DNA from: Nothophaeocryptopus gaeumannii
Lineage: Eukaryota; Ascomycota; Dothideomycetes; Mycosphaerellales; Mycosphaerellaceae
NCBI GenBank assembly: GCA_031771865.1
Contig: JASISA010000002.1
Coordinates: 558,001 to 622,000, forward strand
DNA: 64,000 bases
Direction: 5' to 3'
Shown here: positions 10,907-23,030 of the stretch, one piece after another
Numbering within the stretch: position 1 is the first letter of the stretch
How the letters are laid out: the number at the start of each line of letters is the position of its first letter
Program-made: the position numbers and the translations under genes
Notes under the pieces: model-generated
What the model saw: the letters and a program-made list of their open reading frames with translations, nothing else
What the model was told of the DNA's origin: nothing
Database searches by the model: none

Positions 10907-11563
10907 ATGAGTCCTCAACGAAGCCTTCGCGCATTTCAGCGTACATTTGAGCAAGCGTTCAGGACGTATAACACATCCGCAAAGGCTGCCAGTGAGCCGA
11001 AGATCCGCGCCTTTCAACAGCCAGCTCGGCGCAAATATATTAAATCCTCGCCCATCGCGACCCAAAAGCGCTTCCAGTCAACGAACTCGTCCGAACCAGA
11101 ACCATCAGAGCAACAGCAGTCCCGAACTCTGACAGACCGCACCGACTCCTCCCAGTCCGACAAGGACGCGATCGCCGCACGCAAAGCCCTCTCTCCAGCT
11201 TACCAGCTCTGGTTTACCTGCAAAAAGTGCCTCGAAAGATCATCGCATACCGTCTCAAAACAAGCCTATCATTTCGGCACAACAGTCATCAACTGTCCGA
11301 AATGCAAATCGCAGCATCTCATTTCGGATCATTTGAAGATTTTCTCAGACACGAGCTTGACACTGCAGCAGATCGCGGAGCAGCATGGTGAGAAGCTGAA
11401 GAGAGGAAGACTGGGTGTGGAGGGAGATGTCGAATTCTATGATGAGTCGGCTACGGAGAGAATTGAAGAGGAGGTCAAAGCTGCAGCAGAGGAGGAGGCT
11501 ATGATTGAGAGGATTAAGAAGAATCTGAGAACGGTGGAAGCAGAAGGAAAGGCAAGTGGTTGA
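10907..11563 (+). CDS. ZIM17: Mitochondrial DNL zinc-finger protein, Hsp70 escort (Zim17/Hep1)
   Basis: A single exon of 218 aa from ATG 10907. The N-terminus is basic and Ser/Arg-rich with few acidic residues, consistent with a mitochondrial presequence. The DNL zinc finger spans about residues 100-146: C105-K-K-C108 and C130-P-K-C133, with the family motif SKQAYHFGT and the trailing HLISDHLKIF. Zim17/Hep1 keeps mitochondrial Hsp70 soluble and supports protein import and Fe-S cluster work in the matrix. The acidic helical C-terminus (EEEVKAAAEEEAMIERIKKN) is common in fungal versions. It is convergent with the next gene, with about 200 bp between. Confidence 0.93.
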   Translation: MSPQRSLRAFQRTFEQAFRTYNTSAKAASEPKIRAFQQPARRKYIKSSPIATQKRFQSTNSSEPEPSEQQQSRTLTDRTDSSQSDKDAIAARKALSPAYQLWFTCKKCLERSSHTVSKQAYHFGTTVINCPKCKSQHLISDHLKIFSDTSLTLQQIAEQHGEKLKRGRLGVEGDVEFYDESATERIEEEVKAAAEEEAMIERIKKNLRTVEAEGKASG

Positions 11564-11770
11564 TGGGCGAAGAAGGACGTTACTCTCCACTCTTTGAGAC
11601 TATGTTGTCTTGCCGTGCTGGCCACCGGCTGGAAACTCCCCTCTGCTGTGTGTCCAGCAAGTCCTCGACCAGCCTCTGCGTGGGATCAAGTCGCAGTGGC
11701 GGTCACCCGATCGCGGCCAGCGACGGCATGACCTTGACGTTGCCCCCATCCGCATTTGGTTCGCCCAGAA

Positions 11771-12292
11771 TTAGACTAAATCGAACCCCTTTGGAAGGCC
11801 CAAAAAGGACCTCATGACGCTGTCGCGTCTTCTCGATCGTACGGGAACAGTAATCCATGGAACGGTCGACATGCCTTGCGGTTGTGAGGATTCATTGGTC
11901 TGGGTCCCTACTGAGACGAGGGTCATCGACCCAATCCGAAGACTCCCAGCATTTTGGCCGTCAGTCTCGGGCTCGCCGGCGCGTAAGACCCTCCGCTGGA
12001 GCTCCTCGAAGTTCTCTCTTCCCTCCTTCATCTTGGCTTCCCCCGACAACACAACACAGGTTGGATACTGACGTTCGGGATCTTCTTGTAACTGGTTGCT
12101 CATTTTGAATGTTTCTTCCGCTTGGAGCCGTGCCTGTCGAGTCTGGTTGCTCTCAAATAGGGTTGAGATGATGATGACAATTATAGCCAGCGCGGCTATC
12201 AGGATGTATATCATCGTTGGAGCGCAAGGGCTTGTATTGGACAGATCTGGAGAATTCCAGCGATCGGAGGCGTGGTAGAAACTTGTGGCCAT
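11771..12292 (-). CDS. Small single-TM protein, unknown
   Basis: An unspliced frame of 173 aa from ATG 12292. One strong TM helix at about residues 27-46 (MIYILIAALAIIVIIISTLF) follows a short polar N-terminus. The following 125 aa are polar, with possible helical character (QARLQAEETFKMSNQLQED) and a basic patch RSRRR near the end. No family is recognised. The topology suggests a type III/N-out anchor with a cytosolic tail. Confidence 0.6.
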   Translation of the reverse strand: MATSFYHASDRWNSPDLSNTSPCAPTMIYILIAALAIIVIIISTLFESNQTRQARLQAEETFKMSNQLQEDPERQYPTCVVLSGEAKMKEGRENFEELQRRVLRAGEPETDGQNAGSLRIGSMTLVSVGTQTNESSQPQGMSTVPWITVPVRSRRRDSVMRSFLGLPKGFDLV

Positions 12293-12488
12293 AGCGGGTA
12301 CGCATAGATATTCGTATATTCGGATGCGAGCACTTCTACGAAGTCAGGACTGTTTAATTCCTCGGGTTTCTCCTGGTGAAATCGTATTCACGAAGGAAAA
12401 GCCGAGTGAATGAATTCAGGGAGATTCTCACATCCTTCACAATGTTCTCATTCATCGCGAAGTTCATTCTATTTGGTGCGGCAGCTTT

Positions 12489-12514
12489 GCTTACCAGCTT
12501 CGCTTACCAGCTTC
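12489..12514. repeat. 13-bp perfect tandem duplication
   Basis: GCTTACCAGCTTC occurs twice in direct tandem in the gap between the TM protein and the MDR gene. A partial third hit (GCTTACCATTCG) follows at 12541. No function is evident. Confidence 0.7.
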
Positions 12515-12591
12515 ATTCACGACTACCTCTGGCTACCTGAGCTTACCATTCGCTCCCCTACTACCGTCCAATTGTTTTCCCAATTCCGCCT

Positions 12592-13699
12592 CTACGGTGT
12601 CTCCCCGACCCGATACACCAGCTTCACCCCGCTAACCTTGCCGTCCCTCAGCAACTGAAGTCCATCAAACACCCCCTTCAACCCCTCCTGCCCAACCTGC
12701 GGCGGGTGCGCACTGATTTGCTTCGCAGCCACCAGCTTTTGTGTCAGGCCCCAGAATTCTTTACAAAATTCAAAGTCCTCAGGCTTGGCAGCCATATGGT
12801 TCCCGAACTTATCAAATGCCTCCCCAACGACGGTATACCCGAGGGTGGCTTTATTTACCACATCCTCGCGAGAGTGCTTCGCTTTCAGGAGGTAGGAGAT
12901 GGTTCCGCCTTTGGAGGAGATTGCCTCCTCACATATCTTGGGTGAGTCGCCTTCCGCGATACAATCGAGGGCGAGTGTGAGCGAGTCTTTGGTGTATTCT
13001 CTGATTTTGCTGGCGCATTCCGGATCCTTATAATCAAAAGCTTCTTCTGCACCCAACGCCTTCACGAGGGGGAAATTCCTCTCGCTACACACCGAAACCA
13101 CCTTGGCACCTGAGAGGACAGCATACTGGATCGCCAGCGTCCCCGTGGCAGTACTCGCTCCATAGATAAGCAAATACCCACCATACGATTGTCCAGAACC
13201 TGGCAGTGGAAGGCCAAGGGATTGATAGAGTGCTTGACCGCAAGTTATGACTCCTGCGCCGAGGGTGGCTGCCTCTTCGGAGGAGAGGTTGTCTGGAACT
13301 TTCAGGCCTAGGTCGCCCTTTGCTACGACGTATTCTGCAAAGGCACCATCTTCATGTTGAGATTCATTGCCTCCATGAACGAATGTTGCGATACGATCTC
13401 CTTTTTTCCAGTCTTTTGTTACTTTGGGGCCGACTTCTTCAATCACACCACAAAAATCAACTCCGACAGTTTCTCCACCCTTTCCAACCCGATCGATATG
13501 CTTCCTACCTATTCATCAGCACAAGAGCTCCGTCGACTGAAGTCTTGAAGTTGACTGACCAATCCGTTGGATTCAAAGCAACAGCAAGATTCTTGCAAAG
13601 CACATAATCATCCCTCAACTTCGGAAGTGGAACCTCTTGCAGCTCTGCCTTATGTCCCGGGACGATCTTGATCGCTTTCATTGTTGTGGGAAGGGCCAT
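12592..13699 (-). CDS. Zinc-free MDR oxidoreductase (trans-enoyl reductase/quinone reductase type)
   Basis: Two exons, 13560..13699 and 12592..13504, with a 55-nt intron in codon Trp47 of ALNPTDWKHID. The product is 350 aa, normal for the family. It is a medium-chain dehydrogenase/reductase with a GroES-like N-domain (VGVDFCGVIEEVG) and a nucleotide-binding site GASTATG at about residues 162-168. No structural zinc cysteine cluster is present. The closest styles are ToxD/LovC-like enoyl reductases and fungal quinone oxidoreductases, which use NADPH. There is no polyketide synthase nearby, so a stand-alone detoxification role is more likely than biosynthesis. Confidence 0.88.
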
Positions 13700-14289
13700 G
13701 TTGGTTTCGCATGTAGTAAAGGAGTAATCAGGTTTGGCGAGAAGATGGGAGTCTCTTTCTCTTGAAATGTGTAGGAGGCTGGAAAGAAGTGGAGTGATGT
13801 AGCTCTTCAGCACGAACTGTTTCAGTCGTACCAAGTCAATAATAGATATGGTGGAGCTGTCGGAGTAGACGAACATCATTAATAAACATCTTGAGCGGGG
13901 CAGAAGCATGACGTACCCTTGCGCGCTGGAATATGAAGCGCGGTGTAAACAGATGTTCCTACACCCGCGTTCGAATACCTAGGAGATAGGTGATATTGTT
14001 ATTTCGGCATCACAAAGCAGAATGTACTGCAGTTTCCCGGCCGAGAAGCTGGGACTACCACGTGTGAGTCAAGGCATAGCTCGTGAGATGCAGAAGGCGA
14101 TACGTTGAAGTATGAAGTAGGCGGAACCCCGCCGGTACCTGGTCACGATTCGCATGTACCCAGTCCATGAGTATCGAGATATATTTCATGCCCTGCCAGT
14201 CCCACACCCTATATCAAATCAGAACGCTCAACAGATGCTTCTTCAACTCCCGAGCTCCTTCATATTCGTGTTCATCTCTTTGCATGCAA
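13700..14289. other. Intergenic, 590 bp
   Basis: Promoter of the MDR gene plus the 3' region of the RCR gene. No gene recognised. Confidence 0.45.
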
Positions 14290-14854
14290 TCAAGCTCGAT
14301 GCGATGGTGGTGGGCCAGCCGGTGGTTGGAACTTTCCTCCCTCGCCGCTACCGTACACCGGATGAGGCTGCTGAAGTTCTACGTCGTTGTTGTAGTATCC
14401 ACTGTTCGTTCCATTCCCATAATATCCGCCATTTGGGGGAGGTGTGTACGCTGGAGGTGGGTTGTTCGAGTTGTTGTAGTAGGGCTGGGCGTTCTGGTAG
14501 TATGGCTGTTGATTGTAGGTCTGCACGTAACACATTAGCTTAGTCCACGTGGGCTATACTTCAGTCAACATACTGGTGCATTGTGTCCAGGAGGCGTTCT
14601 TCCCAAAGCCCAGCCAGTGCCACGATAAGGTGAGTGTCCCATCTTTCTTCGTCGTCGCGCGGAGACGCAGCTATATATCGTCAGTATACAGCATGTCCGG
14701 TGTAACATGCCATGTGGTATGCATACCTGAAGGCGAAGAACAGCAGAAATGCGGCGATGATAATGAGGGCGAGGACTAGCCAGCGTGCCCAGCTATCCCA
14801 TGCGCTATTGTAGCATCGTACGCTTCCGTTGGCGTATTCGTAGCACCTTGCCAT
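14290..14854 (-). CDS. RCR family protein (chitin deposition/Congo red resistance)
   Basis: Three exons: 14727..14854, 14574..14670 and 14290..14520 (introns 56 and 53 nt), giving 151 aa. The start MARCYEYANGSVRCYNSAW, the TM helix WLVLALIIIAAFLLFFAF at about residues 25-42, and a basic SARRRRKM stretch straight after it are the hallmarks of RCR proteins. The cytosolic tail is Tyr/Gln/Asn/Pro-rich, with PPPAYTPPP resembling PY-type motifs that recruit Rsp5/Nedd4 ubiquitin ligases. Yeast Rcr1/Rcr2 act in the ER and endosomes to control chitin deposition and plasma-membrane protein sorting. Splicing was needed to see the family. Confidence 0.88.
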
Positions 14855-16353
14855 AGTGTAAGCTTGGGGCTCTGAAGTTGTTGTGAGGATTGAAGACAAG
14901 AGAATAGTATGCGACAGGATCTAGAAATGAGTAAAGACAGGGAAACAGCCGCGCAATACGCACAGGCGTCGGGAGGCAAACGTGAAGAGGGCGGATCGCA
15001 GAGAGGCGAACGGAAAGTTTGTATGTATGCGATGCGATGCGATGCGGCGAATACTGGGTGGAAAACCAGGGAAGGCGCAGCGTAGAAAGTAGCAAAGGCA
15101 AAAACTCACTCGTAACGTTTGAAGAGGCTCGCCATGATTTGATGTCAAGATCCGATCCGTAGTCCAAGTAACAAAGGGTACCCAAGCTGTCAAAGGGTAG
15201 AACAGGGCAGTGGGAAAGGGAAGTTGATTCTTGATGAAAGAGAGGTGGTGTTTGTCTCAGTCGCCCGACTGCTGCTCAGCCACCCAAGTCCTGGACCTCA
15301 CTCACCTTAATAAAGGCAGGCTCATCAATCAAGCTTGGCCATCCGGCTTTTGGCTGCTTGCTCGGCATGTCGAAAATGCCGTGGACTCGCCGCGGACCAG
15401 GTGCTTGTGACTCCGACATGCGCATGCTGTGGCACTGTCGCCAGCAATGCATCTTTCAGAACGGCCGCCATGCTCTACATTCTTCTCGTACATCGATGCC
15501 CGAGCAAGCCTCGACCTGCAAACAGAAATCCGTCGGCGCTCTGCACAGGTCGTCGGCTGGTCGGGTCGGGTGATGAGTGCGGAAGCGCGGGAGTGCTATT
15601 CCTCTTAATGATCGGCTAACACTGCGTCTCATCCCGGCCATGTATGCGTTGTCAAATGTCAAGGCTAGCAGAAGTATTATTTCACAACAACGCACCGCGC
15701 CTTCCCACTTCCTCAACAAGAAAATCCTCCCAGCGCACGACACTGAAGCTTATAAGACGCGTCCATACTGACTCCGGCGAGCTCTCTGCGACTCCAGACC
15801 GCGAATTCAGGGGTGCCATGGCCTCAATGCCTCTCTCTGCACGTTCGCACGTGTCACAAGCTACCGAACAGGGTACATCGAAGTTGGGAAAACAGCGACT
15901 CGGCGCAGTAAAAGAAAAATCCTGAGCATCGAAATTCGCGCGCGCCTGTATGCCCTTCACTACCTTGCGAACTCGTCATGGATATCACAACAGCCGTCTC
16001 TCATACCCTCGTCGCATTGAGTCAAAACTCCTTCAAATGGGACTCGCCTGCTGAATAAATGCTGCAATTTCTCCCTTGCCGCGGTCGAAGAGAGAATCGA
16101 AAAGAAGCCGAGGCCATCCATCCACCACCGTTACACAAAAGAGATATCCTTGGGAGAATTTTGTCAAAGAAAAGCCATTGCTAGCGTGCGGCTCCGCGCC
16201 GCGACCCTATGCCTTCTATGCCAACAAAACGCAAAACGGAAAACTGACGTGACAGATTGTTTCCTTCATCACCGTGGGCCATGGCCTTCGTATGGGTTTC
16301 GTTCGATCGCGGCCGTATCATGTCGTGGACAACGTAATGTGCGAGTCTCGAGG
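14855..16353. other. Intergenic, 1.5 kb
   Basis: Long RCR upstream region plus ARL8 downstream region. It holds an ATGCG pentamer repeat at 15027-15045. No convincing gene, tRNA or mobile element was seen. Confidence 0.5.
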
Positions 16354-17409
16354 CTATTTGTTCGCTCGCGCGATCAGCCAGTTTAGGACCGCGTCAAGGT
16401 TGGTCTCTTCTTTTGCACTGATGCCGTAACAGCTCACTTCTCTGTGTGTGACCGACTTCAGGTTGAGCGCTGCGATCAACTCGTCGACGCTGGCATGATT
16501 GGCAAGATCGGACTTGTTTCCAAGAACCAGGAGGGGGATGCCTTCCATGGCTGGCTTTTCTAGAAGAATGTGAAGCTCCTCCTTGGCTACCGGGAGCGCC
16601 TCCTTATCGGCAGAGTCGACGATGAATCTGCACAACGCCGTCAACAATTCGCCACGACATCACCGATGCCGACGACGACTTACACGATGGCATTCACCCC
16701 GCGACAGTAGCGCTCCCACATCGATCGAAACCTCGGCTGCCCTCCCAGGTCCCAACTGCTACGCGTCAGTCGCATCCATCTGATTTCAACTATTACTCGG
16801 CACCGTCGCTGCCGAATCCTACAAGACCAGCAAAAGTCAATTGCGAAGAACACATACCATTTCAGGGTGACGTGGCCGCTCTTCACCCGCTTCATGTTGA
16901 AGCCTACCGTTGGTATCGAGCTGTGTCACGGTATCAGTCCCGGAAGAATTGTCATCGACATGATGGATCTCGGCTAGACCCCTGTCGGTCGCACAAAGTA
17001 CACCTACTCGATCGTGAACTCGCCGCCCTGTCGCACAGCGTCAGCCATCGATGGGACCTTCGAAACATCAGTTGCCATGGACTGCTCACCGCCAGGACTC
17101 GCAGCAACGAGGTCTTGCCAGCGTTCTGGAGCCCGATCATGGTGATGTCCATCTCGGTGGCCCTGATAGGAGAGAGTCATCAGCGTCAGCCATGATTACG
17201 ATTCCGTCGTCGGGACGGCGTGGCATTGTCGGTGGTCGATATGAGACAGTAGCGGTGTGGCCTCCGCCGCGATCAGGCTCCAAGGCTCCAACACACGGCG
17301 ACGGCGGTGCTAGTGCAATGGGGAGGGGCAAGCAGTCTGATGGGAGCCGATGGACATACCAGAACAGGCTCAGCAGCCAATCGTATATGCGCCTGAAGAT
17401 GCCTACCAT
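16354..17409 (-). CDS. ARL8: Arf-like small GTPase Arl8
   Basis: Six exons: 17360..17409, 17090..17162, 17008..17027, 16858..16920, 16684..16755 and 16354..16627, giving 183 aa (Arl8 is usually 186). One exon is only 20 nt; the first intron is 197 nt and the others about 56-102. The P-loop GLQNAGKT is at 27-34, the switch II region is WDLGGQPRFRSMWERYCRG, and the base-recognition motif is NKSD at 130-133. The N-terminus is the hydrophobic amphipathic MVGIFRRIYDWLLSLFW typical of Arl8, which lacks the myristoylated Gly2 of Arf. Arl8 acts on lysosomes/vacuoles and endosome motility. It is divergent from RPA135. Confidence 0.92.
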
Positions 17410-18057
17410 GCTGGGCAACGGCGCGATTATTGAATGTGCTGGCGTTCCTCTAGACTACCAGACCAGATGCCGCAGCCGGAGATGGCGAGTAGAGAGCAGG
17501 ATGAGGCTCAGACTCAGGGCGAATTGGAACAGGGAATATGCCCCGAAGAGGTTTTAATGGCGGGGCAGCAGCCGTCGCCGGGGTGGCTCCGTTGAGTTTG
17601 TCGGCAGAGGCGGGTCTTGGACGGGTCCTAAGGCAGTTTGATAGTGTGCAATACAGTAAACAACACAATGATGTTTCTTTGCAACAGGCTCTCACATTCG
17701 GCTCAAAGTCACCTGCATGTGGCGGCGGGCGGAGCACGAGCTTGGTTGGAGTGTTTGAGAGCTAGGCCGTTCCGTCTGGTTCATATGCAGCGGGTACTGC
17801 AGTGCAACCTCTTGCTGCTGCTCACTTGAATCGGAGGTGCGGGTGGATGGGTGCGTGCGTGCAGAAGACGCTAGCCGGGCCGCTAATGCCAACGTCGATC
17901 TCGAAACTTTTGAAGAAGATGCATCCGAGTACCATTTCCACTCTTCTTCAGCACAATGCACTGAGAAGTAAGGTCTTCCGGGCGGCGTCGCTGGAGTCAA
18001 TTCAATGACAACATACACGCGAATCAACCATCAGAGTCGAGACATCACGCCGCCACC
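17410..18057. promoter_or_regulatory. Divergent promoter between ARL8 and RPA135
   Basis: 648 bp between two housekeeping start codons. No coding sequence recognised. Confidence 0.5.
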
Positions 18058-21000
18058 ATGCCGTCCACAAAAGCCGCCTCCAAATGGTCGGTCGAGTACG
18101 ATACGCTGAAGCGGGAAGAGCTCTTTCGCAACCCGCCCAGCAAGAAGACCGCCTACCCATCGCTCGCCGGAGCAATAAAGCCCCACACCGAGTCATTCAA
18201 CTACATCTTCCAAGAAGGCGGTCAGCTGCATCATGGTCTGAAGGACATTGGGACCAAGACCTTTCTCGATGGCCCCGGCCAGGAAGAGGGAAAGCGGAGG
18301 AACAGACTACAGCTGCGCATACGAGAGGTCTTTCTGGAAAAGAGCCAGCTGCCGCCCACAAACAAAGTCGAGACAGTCAACCGACAAATTCTACCCGTCG
18401 AGTGCAGAGAGCGACATGCGACATACCGAGGGCGCTTCAGAGGGCGGCTGGAATACAGAGTCAACGATGGCGAGTGGAAGGAGACGGTCCGCGACTTTGG
18501 GACTTTGCCCATCATGCTGCGGTCAAACAGATGTCACCTGGAGGGGCTATCACCAAAAGAGCTGGTCAAATGCAGAGAAGAGACGGAAGAGCTAGGAGGA
18601 TACTTTATCGTGAATGGTATTGAGAAGCTGATACGGATGTTGATTGTCAACAGGAGGAACTTCCCAATGGCCATCATACGACCATCTTTCACAAATCGAG
18701 GGCACGCATACACCAAGTATGGTATTCAAATACGGTCCGTGCGGCCTGATCAGACATCACAGACTAACGTGCTGCACTATTTGGACGACGGAAATGTTAT
18801 GTTCAGGTTCTCGTGGAGGAAGAATGAGTACCTTGTCCCGGCTGTCATGATCGTCAAGGCGCTCTCCGAGACCAACGATCGCGAAATCTTCGAAGGCATT
18901 GTTGGGCCGGCAGGTGGCAAGGGTCTCGAAAGCCGGCAGTTCGTCACTGATCGAGTTGAGCTGTTACTCCGAACTTACAAGCCTTACAATATGACCACGA
19001 GATCGAAGACGCGCGCATATCTCGGATCAAAATTCAGGATAGTTCTCGGCGTGCCAGAAGACATCAGCGATGAAGCTGCGGGAACCGAGTTCCTGCGGAA
19101 GATCGTGCTGCCACATCTGGGTTGCTCCGATGCGACTGAGGCGCAGGACACTGATAAGTTCAGAATGATGCTGTTCATGATCCGAAAACTCTACTCTCTG
19201 GTCGAAGGCGAGTGCACCACCGACAACCCCGACGCGGTGCAGAACCAAGAAATCCTCCTTCCGGGCTTTCTTTACGGCATGATTGTGAAGGAGAAGCTCG
19301 AAGAATGGTTGGCTTCTATTGGGATGAGCCTACGAGAATGGGGGAGGAACAACCATTGGCCACAATTCACGAGCAAAGAATTTGACCGAGACTTCATGCC
19401 CAAAGTCATCCGGAAGACAAACGAGAATTTGGGCCAGGCACTGGAGTACTTCATGTCAACAGGCAACCTCATAAGTATATCTGGCCTGGACTTGCAGCAA
19501 GTATCCGGTTTCACGGTCGTGGCAGAGAAAATCAACTTCTACCGATATATCAGTCACTTCCGTATGGTGCATAGAGGTAGCTTTTTCGCACAGCTGAAGA
19601 CTACAACCGTGCGTAAGCTGCTTCCGGAGAGCTGGGGCTTTCTGTGTCCTGTTCACACTCCTGATGGATCTCCTTGTGGACTGCTCAACCATCTGGCCCA
19701 TAAATGTCGAATTGCGACCTCGAACACAGAGGTCTCGCACGTGCCAGGCCTGATCGCTCAGCTTGGTATCTCTCAAGCCTCTAACGCGACACTCGCCGAC
19801 AGTGTAGTCGTTCAGCTCGATGGCCGTATCCTCGGTTTTTGCTCACCTAAGCAAGCAAAGGTAATCTCAGACACATTACGATACTGGAAGGTCGAAGGGA
19901 CTCATAACGTGCCACTTGACCTCGAAGTCGGCTATATTCCTGGATCCAACGAAGGGCAATATCCCGGTCTCTACATGTTCTCGCAGGCAGCACGAATGAT
20001 GCGGCCTGTCAAGTATCTTCCTCTGGAGAAGACCGACACCGTGGGTCCCTTTGAGCAGCCATACATGTCAATTGCCTGCACAGAACCGGAGATCACTTCC
20101 GGAGACTCAACGCACGTGGAAATCGACATCACCAACATCCTCTCGATCGTCGCGAACCAGACCCCGTTCTCAAACTTCAACCAGTCACCGCGAAATATGT
20201 ACCAGTAAGTGTTAAGAGCTTTTCGCATCTCGCAAACATCTAAACTGACCCGTACCGCGCAGATGTCAAATGGGTAAGCAAACGATGGGTACACCTGGAA
20301 CAGCCCTCAAGTACAGGACGGACAACAAGAGCTACCGGTTACAAACAGGTCAGACGCCCGTTGTCCGAACGCCAAAACACAACGACTACGGGCTTGACAA
20401 CTTCCCGAATGGCACGAACGCCGTAGTAGCAGTCATTTCATACACCGGATACGACATGGACGACGCTATGATTCTGAACAAATCAGCACACGAACGAGGG
20501 TTTGGTCATGGTACGATCTACAAAGCGAAGAAGATCGATCTCACAGACGAGAGCAAAGGAAAAAGACGAGGCGCGCAGGTGTCGCACATGTTTGGCTTTG
20601 CTCCGAACGGTCTCCGGAAAGCGCAGTGGCTGGCGACCCTGGACGACGACGGGCTTGGCGCAGTCGGCACGAAAGTCAAAGAAGGCGATGCGATAGCCGC
20701 ATCATACACGGTGGTCAAGAACCCACTCACCGGCGAATACGAGAACAAGGACGGCATTACACATATTCACAGATACAAGGACGCTGAAGAAGCGTACATC
20801 GAGGAGATCAAGCTCATCGGCAACGAGAGCGGGAACAGCGAGCCTTGCCAAGCAATCAGCATCCGCTTCAGGATACCTCGATCGCCTGTCATTGGTGACA
20901 AGTTCTCTTCACGACACGGACAGAAAGGTGTCTGCTCACAGAAATGGCCTACAATCGACATGCCCTTCACTGAGAGTGGCATGCAACCGGATGTCATCAT

Positions 21001-21736
21001 CAACCCTCACGCTTTCCCGTCTCGTATGACAATCGGTATGTTCGTCGAGTCTCTCGCAGGCAAGTCGGGAGCGCTGCACGGACTTGCACAAGACTCTACG
21101 CCGTTCAAGTTCAAAGACAAGGAGGGCGAGACAGCCATCGAGTACTTCGGCCACCAGCTGAAGCGTGCCGGATACAATTACTACGGAAACGAACCAATGT
21201 ACTCTGGCGTGACCGGAGAGGAGCTCGCAGCAGACATCTACATCGGCGTAGTCTACTACCAGCGTCTGAGACACATGGTGAACGACAAGTTCCAGGTTCG
21301 AACAACAGGTCCCGTCACACCCCTCACCGGCCAACCAATCAAGGGTCGCGCGAAGGGTGGTGGTATTCGTGTCGGAGAGATGGAGCGCGACGCTCTGATC
21401 GCCCACGGAACGTCTTTCTTGCTCCAAGACCGTCTCATGAACTGCAGTGATTACACCAAAGCACATATCTGCAAAGCTTGCGGCAGCTTCTTATCTGTGC
21501 AGCCAAGCCATGGACAATACACGCGGAGAAGAGAGGGTGGCAGGGTGAGGTGTAGGAGGTGTAGTCGGAAAGCAAAGGACACAGATCCAAAGAGCGAGTG
21601 CTGGGAGGATCGTAAGGGAGAGAAGTGGCATGGTGGTGATGATGTCACTGTTGTTGCTGTGCCTGGTGTTTTGAAATACCTGGATGTCGAATTGGCGGCT
21701 ATGGGGATTAAGATGAAGTTCAATGTTGGGCCTTAG
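18058..21736 (+). CDS. RPA135: RNA polymerase I second-largest subunit (RPA135)
   Basis: Two exons, 18058..20204 and 20263..21736 (58-nt intron inside Gln of NMYQCQMGKQTMG), giving 1206 aa; yeast Rpa135 has 1203. Visible landmarks are the lobe/fork SWGFLCPVHTPDGSPCGLLNHL, the hybrid-binding GYDMDDAMILNKSA, the RNA polymerase beta signature GDKFSSRHGQKGV near residue 927, and the C-terminal zinc site CKAC...CRRC. Pol I-specific spacing and the sequence LADSVVVQLDGRILG favour RPA135 over RPB2 or RPC2. It transcribes rRNA in the nucleolus together with RPA190. Confidence 0.96.
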
Positions 21737-22234
21737 TGCGGTGGTGGGTACAAGCGGATGCATGGAGTCACGGCGTTTGACAGGTACGAGAGGTGTTAGG
21801 GCTCGGAATGGTAAGGAGGTATGCATAGCGGTGGTGTCTGCATTTGAAGCTGGCTGGAGCTGATTGTGGCAACCGCATTACTGTATTATGACATATTTAC
21901 TGAATCTGCATGTAGTGTACACTGTTGCATAAATAGTGAGCACCTCGAAGTCTTCATCAAACTCACAATATCAGACATTAGCTTTCCTGGGGCGAACATC
22001 ATGCGGGTCAGAGTGCACGTGGCGCTTCACATGCGTTAACTGTTGTTCGTGCACGGGCCATGAACCGCAGCGCAGGCCCTGCTCCGGACTATTTGAGCCA
22101 TCTTCTGCAATTCATCTGAGCCTTCCAACTCTCACACAAACACCTACCTCGTTTCTGGCCTACCTCGACCACCACACCCACAACGAAAACACAATACCAA
22201 CAACACAACAACACAGCATCATGCTACCTCGAAG
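21737..22234. other. Intergenic, 498 bp
   Basis: RPA135 3' region and upstream of a broken secreted-protein gene. It ends with a CA-rich leader that holds a tiny upstream frame. Confidence 0.45.
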
Positions 22235-22238
22235 ATGA
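22221..22238 (+). promoter_or_regulatory. Overlapping uORF (MLPRR-stop)
   Basis: ATG CTA CCT CGA AGA TGA. The stop overlaps the next start codon as ATGA (start at 22235), a layout that favours termination-reinitiation. It could lower or tune translation of the downstream frame. Confidence 0.5.
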
Positions 22239-23030
22239 AGACCACTACCATCACCACCCTCATCGGCGGCTTCGTCGCCACATTCGCACCTGCTTCTCTC
22301 GCTATGCCAATTGCGAACACCACCACCTCGACTCCTCACGTCAAGACCTTCAACTCGACCTCCCTCCTTACCGTCAACACCACGCTCACCTCCTCGAAAG
22401 CCTGAAACGGCTGCGACAGCGCGGGCGACGATATGGGCGATGTCGAGATGTGCAGCTGTTATAGAGATACAGGGAAGGGAGTCAAGCGTATACGTATCCC
22501 TCCTCAGAACCTGGCTCTTCCACTAACTACCCTCGACTTCCTCCTGACTGACTGAATGACTGGTTGGTTTGCAGTACTACCTCCGTCTCGCCATCTCCGA
22601 CATCTGCGCTGCGATTAGTGAGGGAACGACTTTCGGTCCCGGCGCAGACCAGACTAAATCCGTCGGTCGAGTCTACACTTACGACACCACCCCTTCCTCC
22701 GGCTCCGAAGGCGTCGTCTTCACTATGATCCAATACGTCGCCTCCGAACTCGATACCACCGACGCTTGTCTCGCAAAGCTAGGCGATGCGTACACGATGC
22801 CATACGATGTCTGCTTCCAGGTCGGATCTACCTTCCACGCCCCCATCGACGAGTGTAACAAGGGAGGAGAGAATGGGAAGCATGGCGGGTATGGGGTCGA
22901 TGAGTGTTTTGAGTATTTGGTTGATCCGAATCCTTTGGTAAGTTGTATTCACATGTGTGGGAGAGTGAGGGGAGAGATGCTAATGATGTAATAGATCAAC
23001 AACCCAGGACTCGTCAATCAATTCGCCTGA
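22235..23030 (+). pseudogene. Secreted cysteine-rich protein gene with an in-frame TGA
   Basis: ATG 22235 opens a clear signal peptide (MKTTTITTLIGGFVATFAPA..LAMP) and a Thr/Asn-rich linker. The frame meets TGA at 22403-22405. Directly after it the same frame continues as a cysteine-rich domain: NGC, MCSCY, SDIC, DAC, DVCF, DEC, DECF. Probable introns are 22481..22574 and 22938..22994, and the frame ends at TGA 23028. I tested GT/AG pairs around the TGA and none removes it while keeping frame. The intact gene would give about 200 aa of apoplastic or effector-like type. It could be a recent pseudogene, a polymorphic null allele or a sequencing error. Function unknown. Confidence 0.6.

Noticed and set aside
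12592..13699. Part of a polyketide cluster (MDR resembles LovC/ToxD)
   Set aside because: No PKS, P450 or cluster regulator nearby; this MDR type is common as a stand-alone gene.
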